From: an uncultured Pseudomonadales bacterium
GTDB taxonomy: Bacteria > Pseudomonadota > Gammaproteobacteria > Pseudomonadales > Azotimanducaceae
DNA length: 64,000 nucleotides
Assembly (NCBI GenBank): GCA_905182155.1
Contig: CAJJAX010000038.1
Span: 1-64,000, forward strand
Direction of reading: 5' to 3'
Below the pieces are notes generated by a model. It was not told where the DNA came from and did no database searches. It was given only the letters and a program-made list of their open reading frames with translations. Of the stretch, positions 8,621 through 17,820 are shown piece by piece (position 1 is the stretch's first letter; the number at the start of each line of letters is the position of its first letter). A program made the position numbers and the translations under genes.

Positions 8621-9492
8621 CTACGTATCTTTCGGCGCGATGCCAGCCGGCGAAAACGTTCGATCAAGATACTTCAAAAGCCGCCCCCAAGCATGTTCCG
8701 CAGGCGCCTGATTTCGCTCCCGATCCCGATCGACATGGAGCCAAAAGCCATGCTGAACGGCATCGTAAATGTGAACGTCATTGTCGATGCCTGCTGCACG
8801 CAGGCCCGTGACAAATGCTGAAACCTGTTCAACGCTGGGTCCCTGATCTAGCCCGGCAAACGTGCCATACACCTCGTGTTGAACTTGCTTTAGAACCTCC
8901 GGGTCATTCAGCAGTCGGCCATAAAAAATGGCCGTGCCCTCATGCTGATCACCGCCAAGGGCGAAGGTCAAAGCGATGCCGCCGCCATAACACCAGCCGA
9001 TAGTCGCGACCTGACCGTGCACATCTGGGCGAGCCTTGAGCCAGGCTAAAGCCGCATTGAGGTTGTGGATAATTTGCTTGGGGGCCTGCATCGTTTCTTG
9101 GACCAAAGCCCTATTCTCGTCTCGGTTGCGGCCGATGCGGCCGCTATAAAGGTCCGCCGCAAGGGCCACATACCCGACATCCGCAAACGCGTCCGCAGTT
9201 TCCTTTATGCGTTGGGTTAGGCCGTTCCATTCATGGACTAAAATCACGGCGCCTTTGCTTTCCTGGCCTACGGGTAACGAAAGGTAACCTGTGGTGGCTG
9301 GATGATCGTAAAGTAGTTTAATGCTTGGCCTTGCAGTGGCGGCGCTTTGCCCAGTAGCGCGGGCGGCAGGGCCTCAGCCAAGTCGTTACCAAAGGTCAAA
9401 GAAGTTAAGCAGAGCGTTGTGATTAGCATCAGGTTTTGACGCGCTGATTTGAAAAATGGCGTTCGAGTGTCGCGCCGATCGAGTCTCAACAT
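8621..9492 (-). CDS. Exported dienelactone hydrolase family protein, one frameshift
   Basis: Alpha/beta hydrolase of the DLH family. The nucleophile motif is GWCYGGG (Cys nucleophile) and the catalytic His is in QHGFWLH. ATG at 9492 follows GGAG; the N-terminus is basic, then hydrophobic (LMLITTLCLTSLTFG), consistent with a signal peptide. The N-terminal reading frame ends after the APPLQGQ region; restoring one missing A near 9323-9326 reads SIKLLYDHPATTGYLSLPVG and joins the main domain. Periplasmic DLH-like proteins of this type have no firmly assigned substrate. Upstream of it on the same strand is the MASE1-like membrane protein. Confidence 0.78.
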
Positions 9493-9569
9493 GGGATCTC
9501 CGTTACTTTGGGATACTTTGTTTAGGGTTGTCTGGTGACGTGAGAGATCTCACCTCAAAATGAAATCGT

Positions 9570-10178
9570 TCAATACCGGTTTTGGGCCTCGCCCAATGAA
9601 ACCACCAGGCGTCTCAGCGTGAAGACGAAGCTGAGCAGAACACCAACCCCCAAAAGATCGCCAACAAAATAACCCAGCAGAAGGCTTAAATCCGCGTCGG
9701 CATCATTAGCCGTCATTAAAATCGCGAGGGTCAAGAGCCCGTTCAAGATTGCTGCCAGGATGCCGGCAAGCATAGGGGGCCCGATGGTATTGGGGCGCTC
9801 AGCGGATGCCTTGACTCGGTAGTAACTATTTAAATCACAGACCCGCATCATTTCGAAAGCGATGAAGGCGCTGAGTGCGCCGACGAAAGCAAGCGGTATT
9901 TGGGCCCAATAGGGCGGCATTTGGTCAAAGAGTTGGTAGGACACTAAATGCGCGATAAACAAGGGTAGGACGGCTTTCCACCCTAGAAAATAAACCGCAA
10001 TGATGCGGATGCCGTGGGGTAGAAAAACAAGAAAAGACACGGTCTCAATCGAGTCGATAAAGGGTGACAAGAGAAGGTTGATGCCTTGGTAGCTCAGGGC
10101 ATAACTTATGAGAAACCAGAAAATAATGAACGCGCCATAAAGGCCTTCGACGAGTACTTTGTGAGGCGTTATTTGCAC
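9570..10178 (-). CDS. Multi-pass membrane protein resembling a stand-alone MASE1-type sensor domain
   Basis: 202 residues with about five or six hydrophobic helices and no soluble output domain. The segment FLPHGIRIIAVYFLGWKAVLPLF resembles the FxPxGLRLALLLLFG.RAWPAL block of MASE1 membrane sensors; that similarity is recalled by eye and moderate. MASE1 domains normally sit in front of GGDEF or kinase modules, but here the protein stops after the last helix with a short basic tail. Function unknown. Confidence 0.6.
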   Translation of the reverse strand: MQITPHKVLVEGLYGAFIIFWFLISYALSYQGINLLLSPFIDSIETVSFLVFLPHGIRIIAVYFLGWKAVLPLFIAHLVSYQLFDQMPPYWAQIPLAFVGALSAFIAFEMMRVCDLNSYYRVKASAERPNTIGPPMLAGILAAILNGLLTLAILMTANDADADLSLLLGYFVGDLLGVGVLLSFVFTLRRLVVSLGEAQNRY

Positions 10179-10525
10179 TTTAGGGTTTCTGCCGCATCAC
10201 GCTTAGCCGGCTCGAGATTCGTTAGGGGGTTCATGATGCTCGGCACTCGACCGGTTAGGCTTGGGATGAGTATTCTCGACGCGGTGTCAACGTTTGATCG
10301 CAACGAACGGTTATGATCAAAGTACCGCTAAGAAGTAGTCTAGAGCGAATTGGGAATCGTTTCAAAAAGATTTAAAGAGAAAGGCGCGAGGCCGATGGTC
10401 TGCACGCTTCACCGCGTTAATGATTGCATACGCCGCACAGGCGATAGCCTCATACCATGAGGCTTGGCTGAAAGCTCAGCCAAGCTAAGGGCGAATGGAT
10501 TTAACGATAACCGGCCTATTTTCAA
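10179..10525. other. Gene-free stretch
   Basis: No coding sequence with family resemblance. A 76-codon open frame (10086-10316, plus) overlaps the membrane protein antisense and has no ribosome site. Likely holds the upstream region of the membrane protein gene and the 3' end of the winged-helix gene. Confidence 0.45.
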
Positions 10526-10819
10526 TTACAAGCAGAGTCGATACAGGCCAGTTTTTCGACCTTCCGCGGGCTTTAGGTACTGCTTGTCGAGCAACGCCTT
10601 CAAAGCTCTATGGTACGTCGGGGCAGAGAGGTCACTGCAATACAGACTGTTTCGGAGTGCTTTGCTGCTCACTAAGCTATCATCACTGTTGCCAATCTCA
10701 GACATCGCGCTCAGGATTCTTCGTTCTTGCTCGGTTAGGTCGGCCAGGCCAAAATCCTTTTCCATGCCTAGAATCACAGCTTTCAATTGCGCTAGTTTTT
10801 TTAAGTTTTCACGTTTCAT
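10526..10819 (-). CDS. Small winged helix-turn-helix protein
   Basis: 97 residues from ATG 10819, preceded by GGAAAG; an upstream GTG at 10831 is possible. LTEQERRILSAMSEIG followed by SSKALRN and SAPTYHRALKALLDKQYLKP fits a winged-helix fold with recognition helix and wing, ending in GRKTGLYRL. A leading helix rich in Lys and Leu could dimerise. Likely a transcription regulator; no target is evident and the gene stands alone between two gene-poor gaps. Codon usage is ordinary for the window. Confidence 0.6.
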   Translation of the reverse strand: MKRENLKKLAQLKAVILGMEKDFGLADLTEQERRILSAMSEIGNSDDSLVSSKALRNSLYCSDLSAPTYHRALKALLDKQYLKPAEGRKTGLYRLCL

Positions 10820-11149
10820 CGGGCTTTCCACTGTTGTCTAGCGCCTCCATCTTAGGAATCACTGCTGTAGCGCCGCTTAGCTTGAGCAATCAATAAATGC
10901 CTATGCTAGATAACGCCCCCCTCTCCGTTGGAAACGGTATCACATGGTGGAGATCAACCGCAATAATCAAGCTTAGAATCGTGCGAAACCGGATGAATCA
11001 GCATGTTTTTTGAGTAAAAAGACTCGCTTTGACAACGAGACCCAAGACATTTCCCAGCCGGTGGTATTTTCGTCTGAACGAGTTGTTTGGCGGAACCTGA
11101 TCAGGCTGCCCGGTTGTTGCCCTTGAAATAAAGTTGGTTTCGCCCGAGG
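10820..11149. other. Gene-free stretch
   Basis: Probably contains the promoter of the winged-helix gene on the minus strand. No ORF, repeat or RNA gene recognised; it ends at the long perfect palindrome at 11150. Confidence 0.45.
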
Positions 11150-11191
11150 CCGGATCCTTCTGCAGACCTAAAGGCCTGCAGAAGGATCCGG
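11150..11191 (-). terminator. 16-bp perfect inverted repeat just past the CurA-like gene
   Basis: CCGGATCCTTCTGCAG (11150-11165) and its exact reverse complement (11176-11191) are separated by 10 bp that can add three more pairs. It begins 4 bp beyond the corrected stop of the minus-strand reductase, the position of a transcription terminator. No T-run follows on either side, so it may act as an mRNA 3' stabiliser or a Rho-associated structure instead. Confidence 0.6.
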
Positions 11192-11195
11192 GAAC

Positions 11196-12204
11196 TTACA
11201 CTCTGACCAGCGTTTTGCCGAAGTTCTTACCCCGAAAATAAGTCGGCAAAGGCGTGGCCACACTGCGCCACGCCATCGTATTCGTGCGTGATTGATTTAA
11301 TCTGTCCCTTTTTCATCCAAGCCGTTAACTGGCCTCGAGCTTCTGGATAGCGTTCAAGTTGCAGGTGGGTCATGAAGCCTTGTAATCGCACTGAATTGGT
11401 GACGATTTGAAACAGATTGGAGGGCCCTTGGGGGTGCTGCGTATTGTAATCCGCGACCGCGCCACAAAAAGGAATCCTGGCGCCAACGTTGACGTGATTT
11501 AAAACGGTTTCCAAGAGAGGCCCGCCAACGTTATCAAAATAAACATCAATGCCCTTTGGACAGGCGTTTAAAAATTGTTGATTCAGGTCGGGTTTTCTAT
11601 AATTGATAAAGTCATCGTACCCCAGTTCGGTTTTCAAACGTTCGCCCTTCGCGTCGCTGCTGGTCAATCCGACGACGCGTTCGGCGCCCATCAGGCGCGC
11701 GATTTGACCGGCAACATACCCGACGGCGCCGGCGGCAGCCGAAATGACGACGGTTTCGCCAGCTTGAGGCCTGCCAATATCGGTCAAGCCAAAGTAGGCG
11801 GACATCCCGGTATCACCCAAAATGCCGAGATGATAGTGCCAAGGCGTGTCGTTGTCTTGATTGTCTAAGACCACTAGGAAGTCATCCCCGGCAAGTGAGT
11901 ACTGCTCCCAAGCCAAGCGGCCCATGACCAAATCGCCTTTGCGTAAGGTCGGGTGCCGACTCTCTTCAACCCGGCCAACCGTTAAACCCATAACGGGTTG
12001 TCCCAGCGCCATGGCGGGCAGGACCGCATCACCGGCGCCTTCATCCATCCAGTTTCTGAAGCCTGCGTCCATCGAAATGTATTCATTCTTGATTAAGGCT
12101 TCGCCATCTTGCGGCCCGGTGATGGTTGTCGTCACGGCTTCAAAGTCTTCGGCCACGGGTGCGCCCATTGGCCGGCGCTTGAGTAATACTTGGGTGTTGT
12201 TCAT
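11196..12204 (-). CDS. NADPH-dependent oxidoreductase, CurA/PTGR family (zinc-independent MDR), one frameshift
   Basis: Medium-chain reductase that reduces activated double bonds. Blocks present: YISMDAGFRNWM, VVISAAAGAVGYVAGQIARL (nucleotide-binding AxxGxxG), CPKGIDVYFDNVGG and a GFM segment near the C-terminus. The raw frame ends at 11227 after ADLFSG. Deleting one base from the C-run at 11230-11233 continues as KNFGKTLVRV and stops at 11196, which is the normal family ending, so I extend the gene. ATG 12204 follows AAGGA. Divergent from the MFS gene. Confidence 0.85.
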
Positions 12205-12383
12205 TGTTGCGATCTTCCTTGGAACCCACTATGTTGTGGGCAACCTAACATGCAAATTGACTTCTCGCTATCTGAAATTACAGCGAACGACGGCGGCGGC
12301 TTGATAAGCTGCCGGCGGCAGCGGGTTACAAACGATGCCGCTTTTAACTCAGTGCGAAAGGCGAATACAAGGATGACGCGCCG

Positions 12384-13754
12384 ATGACGCTTACACGTAA
12401 GTCATTGTTTTTTTACGGGCTCACTGATCTTCCGATCGCCCTATCTTTGTTCCCTGTTGCGGTATTTATACCGCGCTTCTACGCCAGTGACATGGGCGTT
12501 CCTTTAATTGTGATTGGGACCATTTTATTTCTAGTGCGCTGGACCGATGTTGTGACCGACCCATTGGTGGGTTACCTGAGCGATCACACGCGCAGTCGGT
12601 TTGGTCGACGCAAGCTTTGGATCGCATTGGCCACGCCATTAATGATGCTCTCAGTGTTCCAGTTGTTCCTGCCAGATATGGGCCAAGTCTGGTTGCGGCC
12701 AATCTACGGCCTGCTCTTTGATGCGGCTCAAATGAATTGGGTCCACCTGGCTTTGTGGAGTTTCATGCTGTCAGTGGCCATCACGATGATGCTCATTCCA
12801 TACTATGCATGGGGTTCAGAGCTCTCTACGGATTATCATGAACGCAGTAAAGTAACCGGCAGTCGGGCGGTCTTTAATTCACTCGGATCGCTTTCCGCAC
12901 AGTTAATTCCCGCCATGGCGCTTTTAATTTTCGGCATTGGCGGGTCAAGCGTTGTACTTGAATTGGTCGGATTAACCATGTTGGTATTGATGCCCATCTG
13001 CGTAACACTCACCCTGGCGAATGTGGCCGAGGCGCCGTATCAGCCAAGGCAACAAGTCAGTGCGCTCGCGGGCCTGAAATTGATGGCCGCAAATGGCCCG
13101 TTTAAACGGCTGGTATTAGCTTTCATGATTGGCTCGCTTGGCCTCAATGTCACCACGCCCTTGTATCTGTTTTTCATCGCCGATGTTTTGCAGGCTGAAG
13201 ACAAGGCCATTTATATGCTCAGTTTTTTCTATGCTGCGAGCATTATTGCCGTCCCATTTTGGGTGGCATTTTCCAAGCGGGTTGGTAAGCATAGAGCTTA
13301 CTTGGTGTCCTTTTTTATGCTGGCGTTTGCGCACCCCTGCTACTTACTGCTGGGCCCCGGTGATTTCTGGTGGATGCTGCCGATGACCCTTACGACGGGG
13401 TTTGCCGCCGGCGGTTTCTCTCAAACCTTACCGAATTCAATGAAGGCCGACGTGATTGATTTAGACACCCTTGAAACGGGTGAAAACCGTGCGGCTTTGT
13501 TTTTCTCTGCTTGGTCGTTTGCCCAAAAAGCGACGGCGTCCTTTGGTGGGGCCATCGCTTTGTTTGGCCTGAGTTTTTTTGGCTTCGAGGCGGGTGTGAG
13601 TAACGGCGAAGATGAGTTGTTTGGTTTACGGTTTTTGTTTTCTACCTTCCCGTCGGTGTTCTTTCTAACGGGTGCGGCAATTGTTTGGAACTATCCCATC
13701 ACCGAAGCTCGGCACGCCGAAATTCGAGCAGAGCTAGAGGCCAAGAACGCTTAA
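12384..13754 (+). CDS. MFS transporter of the GPH (glycoside-pentoside-hexuronide) cation symporter type
   Basis: 456 residues, about 12 membrane helices. The N-terminal LFFYGLTDLPIALS and RWTDVVTDPLVGYLSD followed by RSRFGRRKLWI match the MFS_2/GPH signature (D-P-x-x-G-x-x-D and RxGRRKPW). Likely an inner-membrane sodium or proton symporter for a sugar or another small amphipathic solute; GPH-like proteins in marine gammaproteobacteria also sit beside steroid or terpenoid genes, so substrate is open. Convergent with the Rieske oxygenase gene (31-bp gap). Confidence 0.82.
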   Translation: MTLTRKSLFFYGLTDLPIALSLFPVAVFIPRFYASDMGVPLIVIGTILFLVRWTDVVTDPLVGYLSDHTRSRFGRRKLWIALATPLMMLSVFQLFLPDMGQVWLRPIYGLLFDAAQMNWVHLALWSFMLSVAITMMLIPYYAWGSELSTDYHERSKVTGSRAVFNSLGSLSAQLIPAMALLIFGIGGSSVVLELVGLTMLVLMPICVTLTLANVAEAPYQPRQQVSALAGLKLMAANGPFKRLVLAFMIGSLGLNVTTPLYLFFIADVLQAEDKAIYMLSFFYAASIIAVPFWVAFSKRVGKHRAYLVSFFMLAFAHPCYLLLGPGDFWWMLPMTLTTGFAAGGFSQTLPNSMKADVIDLDTLETGENRAALFFSAWSFAQKATASFGGAIALFGLSFFGFEAGVSNGEDELFGLRFLFSTFPSVFFLTGAAIVWNYPITEARHAEIRAELEAKNA

Positions 13755-13785
13755 CGTCGATCACGTTTCTTTGCGTGTTCGTCAT

Positions 13786-15150
13786 CTAAGCTTTCAAAAA
13801 CTCATCCAGAGTTTGATGAATGCGGCGGATCCGGGCTTCTTGATAATTACCCAGGGTTAAGCCTTTACCTGCTGATTTCAGCCCTTGCTGTTGCAGGGCG
13901 AGATTCCCCGTATCCTCATCATAGACCCGGCCAAGCCAACCGAGTTCCGGCACCTCGGTATAGGATTGATTGACATCCAAGAACACGGGTTCCGGTGGAA
14001 AGGGTTTCGTTTGGCCCTCTGGCCAGGGCTCAAGAATGAGCAGGTCGAACAAACTGGCATCGACCTGATCGCCATCGGGCCTAAATCGATAGACCATTGG
14101 AATATTGATGCCTGGAAAGAAAAACATGTTGGGGAATAAATGGTATTCGATCGAATCTAAGATTTGACTGTCGCTGACGTGTGCTTGGGATGCCCCGAGC
14201 GCGGTCGCAAGCCGGGTCCTTGCATCTTCAGCCGCCACGGTGCGAGCGGTTTCGCCAGGGGCTAAGGCCCGCGTCACGCCGACGGTGCGAGCGAGAATTT
14301 CGGCCTCTGTCAGCACCGGGTCCCGCCATTCGGTGCCAGGATAATCACTCAGGCTTTCCGGACTATAGGTGCCGGTATTGTGAATGAAACGGGTCACGAA
14401 ACGGCCGAAGATATCGTACTGCGTGTTGGCGCCATTCGGAGAGTGATGAGTCTCGACGTTGTGATAGGCCTCTAAGAAGGCTTCTTGAGCGGCCTTCCAA
14501 TTCGCGGGCAAGCGTTTTTGAACGTGAACCTTAATCCGGCGCTGATCCAACGGAAAATGCTGGAAATGTTCGGTCATTACCTCGAGTTGATCAGACAAGG
14601 GTGCAGCGGCCGCATCGAGGTTAATAAAGATAAAACCACCCCAGGCATCGCAAGCAACCGGCCGTAAATTATGCGTCTCGGTTGTCACGTGTGGGAAATC
14701 CCACTTAGCGGGGATTTGCTCGAGGGAGCCGTCGCAGTGCCAGGACCAGCCGTGGAACGGACAGGTAATCCCTGTGCCGAAGCCCGTGCCTTCGCTACCA
14801 ATGAGTCGGGTGCCGCGATGGGTGCAGCTGTTCCTGAAGGCATGAACTTTGCCGGTCTCATCTCGAGAAATGATGACCGAGTAGGGGCCGATGTCATAAA
14901 CGTATCGATCACCAGGCTCTGGGATGTGCTCCTCACGACAAGCCCACTGCCAAGTCTTGGCCCACATTTTAGTCATCTCTTTCGCGGCAAAGCCTGCTTC
15001 GGTATAGCGCTGCGCGTCGAGATCGTCATCACCTAGGAAATCATAGGCCGATGCCAACAGTGGTAAGGGGGCTGGCACGGTATCTTTTAATAAAACATCC
15101 TGAACGGACCTGCCTGCGGCGCGGGCATGGCCTTTTCCTGCCTTTGACAT
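13786..15150 (-). CDS. Aromatic ring-hydroxylating dioxygenase, alpha subunit (Rieske non-heme iron)
   Basis: 454 residues. Rieske [2Fe-2S] ligands are C109-x-H111 (NSCTHRGTRL) and C130-x2-H133 (CPFHGW). The mononuclear iron site is in EAFLEAYHNVETHHS (H230 and H235). Such enzymes oxidise aromatic rings, amines or sterol-like substrates and need a reductase that is not encoded nearby. It is divergent from two SnoaL-like genes across a 381-bp gap, suggesting joint control. No beta subunit of standard type is adjacent; the SnoaL-like proteins share the NTF2-like fold of beta subunits, but this link is speculative. Confidence 0.9.
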   Translation of the reverse strand: MSKAGKGHARAAGRSVQDVLLKDTVPAPLPLLASAYDFLGDDDLDAQRYTEAGFAAKEMTKMWAKTWQWACREEHIPEPGDRYVYDIGPYSVIISRDETGKVHAFRNSCTHRGTRLIGSEGTGFGTGITCPFHGWSWHCDGSLEQIPAKWDFPHVTTETHNLRPVACDAWGGFIFINLDAAAAPLSDQLEVMTEHFQHFPLDQRRIKVHVQKRLPANWKAAQEAFLEAYHNVETHHSPNGANTQYDIFGRFVTRFIHNTGTYSPESLSDYPGTEWRDPVLTEAEILARTVGVTRALAPGETARTVAAEDARTRLATALGASQAHVSDSQILDSIEYHLFPNMFFFPGINIPMVYRFRPDGDQVDASLFDLLILEPWPEGQTKPFPPEPVFLDVNQSYTEVPELGWLGRVYDEDTGNLALQQQGLKSAGKGLTLGNYQEARIRRIHQTLDEFLKA

Positions 15151-15531
15151 CTATCTCTACTCCGAAATTGTGCAAAAAAAAATCTGTATGAGCGGCCAGC
15201 ATGCCACAGATCAATGGGGCGTGTTAAGTTGCCCATAAAGGCATCAAACTGCGTGAGTATTCAGGCAATTTGGCCGAATTCTAAGGGTTTTTTGACCCTA
15301 AGCACGTTTGGGCAAGTTGCTTCAGGGGAATCATCAATCGGTCGTCCTTGCACGGAGGTCGAGGATAGGTTTTCGAGGAACGACTCGAGATTCATCTTAG
15401 TAGGATCTTTGGTGAATTCTTTCATGATATTCTCGATGGTGTTTCGACAAGATGAAAATAGCCGCCGCGATCAAGAACGCAACGGTTGATCATAAAAGGC
15501 TTCAAGGACATCTGAACAAAAGGAGATGATC
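15151..15531. other. Divergent intergenic region between Rieske oxygenase and SnoaL-like gene
   Basis: 381 bp that must contain both divergent promoters. A 91-codon plus-strand frame (15214-15489) has no ribosome site or family resemblance. No confident operator was seen. Confidence 0.45.
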
Positions 15532-16083
15532 ATGAATAGTTTACCAGGCCAGGTTCCCAGCGCTGAAGAGGCGACAGCCCGCATGGCCATTGTTGAGTTG
15601 CTCAATTGTCATAGCCGAGCGCTTGACCGGTTGGATGCCAGTTTGATGAAAGCGGTCTACTGGCCGACGGCCACGGTCGATTATGGCGGCTTCAAGGGTA
15701 AGGCCCATGTGTTTGCAGATCTTGTGATGGGTGCTTTGGCGGGGCAATACCAACTAACGCAGCATCGAGTGACCAATACCGTGTTCGAGTTTTTTGATGA
15801 TGACCACGCGGCGACGGAAACCCTGGTGTTTGCAAAACATTTGAGCCTTGATGGTGGGTCGGAGATGGTGTTCTCGGGCCGCTATTTAGATCGTTTCGAG
15901 CGCGATGGCGCAAATTGGAAATTCATCTTCAGACGCGTCGTTATGGATTGGAGCCGTCGTCGGGATGTGGTTGATGAGCGCGGCGTCGGATCCTTTGCGG
16001 CGTTAACCAAGGGCGCCAATGATGACCAGGATCCGTCCTGGGATCACTTCGCTTTAAGCACCGATGCCGCGACACCGCGTTGA
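15532..16083 (+). CDS. SnoaL-like (NTF2-fold) protein 1
   Basis: 183 residues. The ATG at 15532 is chosen because AAAGGAG ends at 15525, six bases upstream; the ATG at 15526 directly abuts it. The conserved pattern is ELLNCHSRALDRLDASLMKAVYWPTATVDYGGF...GRYLDRFERDGANWKFIFRRVVMDWSR, typical of SnoaL_4 proteins (RxLDRxD near the N-terminus, GRYLDRFE...W near the C-terminus). Members include dehydratases, isomerases and hydroxylase partners. The same layout is repeated by the next gene, so the pair arose by duplication. Likely acts with the divergent Rieske oxygenase. Confidence 0.85.
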   Translation: MNSLPGQVPSAEEATARMAIVELLNCHSRALDRLDASLMKAVYWPTATVDYGGFKGKAHVFADLVMGALAGQYQLTQHRVTNTVFEFFDDDHAATETLVFAKHLSLDGGSEMVFSGRYLDRFERDGANWKFIFRRVVMDWSRRRDVVDERGVGSFAALTKGANDDQDPSWDHFALSTDAATPR

Positions 16084-16209
16084 GGATTGATCCTGGGCTT
16101 GCCTCGTGGGAAGGGGCCAACCTTTTGGGTCGCAGAATCCAGGTGTTAAGAATCGGGTCTTTGATTCAACGCACGGTCGTTAACTGGATCGGCCTGACGA
16201 CGGGAAGTT

Positions 16210-16249
16210 GACCAACAGACCAACAGACCAACAGACCAACAGACCAATA
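16210..16249. repeat. Five tandem 8-bp GACCAACA units
   Basis: Four exact GACCAACA copies and a final GACCAATA, in the 225-bp gap between the two SnoaL-like genes. Ends about 60 bp before the second start codon. Confidence 0.92.
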
Positions 16250-16308
16250 GATAAGGGGATTGGTCGCCGAGAATAAAATGAATAAGCCACTGTAACAAAG
16301 GAGAAACA

Positions 16309-16827
16309 ATGAGTGATTTACAAAACCTAGCGGACCAACAAGAAATCTACGCCCTATCATGTCGCTATATGCGCGGGTTAGATCGGTTGGATCGGTCACT
16401 GCTGCACTCAGTCTTTAGCGCGGATGCGTATTGTGAGTATGGTTTTATCAATGGCACGCCTGAGGTCTTTATTGATTACGCGATCAATGCGCTGCAGGGT
16501 CACATCGCCAATCATCACATGATCGGGAATCACCTGATCGAATTTGAAGGCGAGGAAGCGTTCGGCGAGATCTATTTCAATGCTTACCACAAGGTGCCTG
16601 ACGCCGCCGGCCCGCTGGACATTGTGATCGCCGGGCGCTACCTGGATCGTTACGTCAAAATCGATGGCGCGTGGAAAATGGCTTACAGAAGTGAGCGGGT
16701 TGACTGGAGCCGCACGCAACCGACGCAAGACCCGTATTTTGCCGGGGCACCGCTGTCGCTTTTGGGTGAGCGGTCAACGGATGCCGTTTATCGAACCGAT
16801 AACCGGTGCTGGCCAACCGCGCCTTAA
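16309..16827 (+). CDS. SnoaL-like (NTF2-fold) protein 2
   Basis: 172 residues, ATG after AAAGGAGAAACA. Shows the same skeleton as protein 1: ALSCRYMRGLDRLDRSLLHSVFSADAYCEYGF, then GRYLDRYVKIDGAWKMAYRSERVDWSR. Cavity residues include a His-His-Met-Ile-Gly-Asn-His stretch (NHHMIGNH), a frequent polar set in SnoaL_4 proteins. Cytoplasmic, no signal peptide. Probably the same pathway as protein 1 and the Rieske oxygenase; the reaction is not predictable. Confidence 0.85.
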   Translation: MSDLQNLADQQEIYALSCRYMRGLDRLDRSLLHSVFSADAYCEYGFINGTPEVFIDYAINALQGHIANHHMIGNHLIEFEGEEAFGEIYFNAYHKVPDAAGPLDIVIAGRYLDRYVKIDGAWKMAYRSERVDWSRTQPTQDPYFAGAPLSLLGERSTDAVYRTDNRCWPTAP

Positions 16828-16854
16828 AGGCCCAGTAGCGCAGCGCTAGGGCCT
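16828..16854 (+). terminator. Strong hairpin immediately after SnoaL 2 stop codon
   Basis: AGGCCC (16828-16833) pairs with GGGCCT (16849-16854) and inner TAGCGC pairs with GCGCTA around a single A. Its position right after the TAA suggests a transcript 3' end, although no T-tract follows. Confidence 0.5.
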
Positions 16855-16926
16855 CACCAACAAGTCGAGATCAATCGATCAACGATAGATCGATTCACTA
16901 TTGCGTAAATTCAAGAGGAGAAAATT

Positions 16927-17352
16927 GTGACAGAAGAAACAACGTTAGAAACGGGTGGCTGCTTGTGTGGAGACGTTCGGTATGCATTCCCAAGAACGGA
17001 TGTGTTGTCGGCGCATCATTGCCACTGTAAAGACTGCCAAAAAAGCACCGGTAGCGGCAAAGCAACGATCCTCTTTATTCCAGTGGGGTCATTGAATCTA
17101 ATGGGTGAGCTAAAAACGTTCACGGTCGTGGGCAGTCAGGGCAGTCATGTCACGCGAGGATTTTGCGCGACCTGCGGTTCGCCGCTGATCAGTTATGTGG
17201 CAGAAATGCCCGACATTAAGTTCATCAAGGTGGGCAGCCTAGATGACTCAAGTTGGGTTGAAATCACGTCCAGCTTTTGGCAAAAAACGGCAGTGAATTG
17301 GTCGCCAGTGGATGACGCGCATCCTGCATTTGCTGCCAACCCCGAGGCTTAG
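16927..17352 (+). CDS. GFA family (glutathione-dependent formaldehyde-activating-like, CENP-V fold) protein
   Basis: 141 residues, GTG start after AGGAG. Zinc-binding cysteines follow the family layout: GGCLCGDVRY (C12, C14), HCHCKDCQKSTG (C32, C34, C37) and FCATCGSPL (C80, C83). Most members are S-lyase-like or of unknown function; true formaldehyde activation is rarely shown. Its last four bases overlap the 3' end of the convergent gene. It may be co-expressed with the SnoaL-like genes on the same strand, although a hairpin intervenes. Confidence 0.9.
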   Translation: MTEETTLETGGCLCGDVRYAFPRTDVLSAHHCHCKDCQKSTGSGKATILFIPVGSLNLMGELKTFTVVGSQGSHVTRGFCATCGSPLISYVAEMPDIKFIKVGSLDDSSWVEITSSFWQKTAVNWSPVDDAHPAFAANPEA

Positions 17353-17820
17353 GCGGCTTGCGCACTCAGCAGCGCGTCCAGAAAATCGCCGCTTTTGAGC
17401 TCGAGCGTCGAGAGCGCCATCAACTCGTCAGTATGCTCCGGAAAGGCCGGCACCATGGCCGGCCAGGCAAGCGAGCCTTGCCGCTCAGCATTGGCTTGAA
17501 TCGCCATTTGATCCCAAACGTTATAGGGCTCGAAAACTGCGTAGTAGGTTGCAACGGCAAGTGGGATCACGTCGCAAACCAAGGCTTCAAATTCTGAAGG
17601 CACCGGCAAAATGGCTTCAATGCGATCTGCAATTTCGTCCTCACGCGCCGCGCAGGATAAAAGCCCCTCGGCGTGCTCCGGCAGCGCATGGCCCAACCTC
17701 GGTAACGCTCAGCCGCAGAGCGCTCCAGGCGCGCCAGTGCACCGGGCGCGCTGCGTCAGGGATTCGAGAAAGGTGGGGCGCGAGTAACTCGCCGAACTTT
17801 GGGATTGTTACAGAATTCAT
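17349..17820 (-). CDS. Hypothetical protein, two frameshifts
   Basis: Restored length about 157 residues from ATG 17820. Only the part from 17696 is a clean open frame; upstream the sequence MNSVTIPKFGELLAPHLSRI continues in another frame as ALARLERSAAERYRGWA and then joins HALPEHAEGLLSC. Adding one G near 17742 and one C near 17691 gives a single protein. The core (ADRIEAILPVPSEFEALVCD and PLAVATYYAVFEPYNVWDQM) is mostly helical, acidic and soluble. I do not recognise the family. Homopolymer lengths at both breaks (GG and CC runs) fit consensus error. Confidence 0.6.

Noticed and set aside
10086-10316. 76-codon plus-strand frame
   Set aside because: First third is antisense to a better-supported membrane protein; no ribosome site or family resemblance.
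15214-15489. 91-codon plus-strand frame in the Rieske/SnoaL gap
   Set aside because: No ribosome site, no recognisable domain, lies where divergent promoters are needed.
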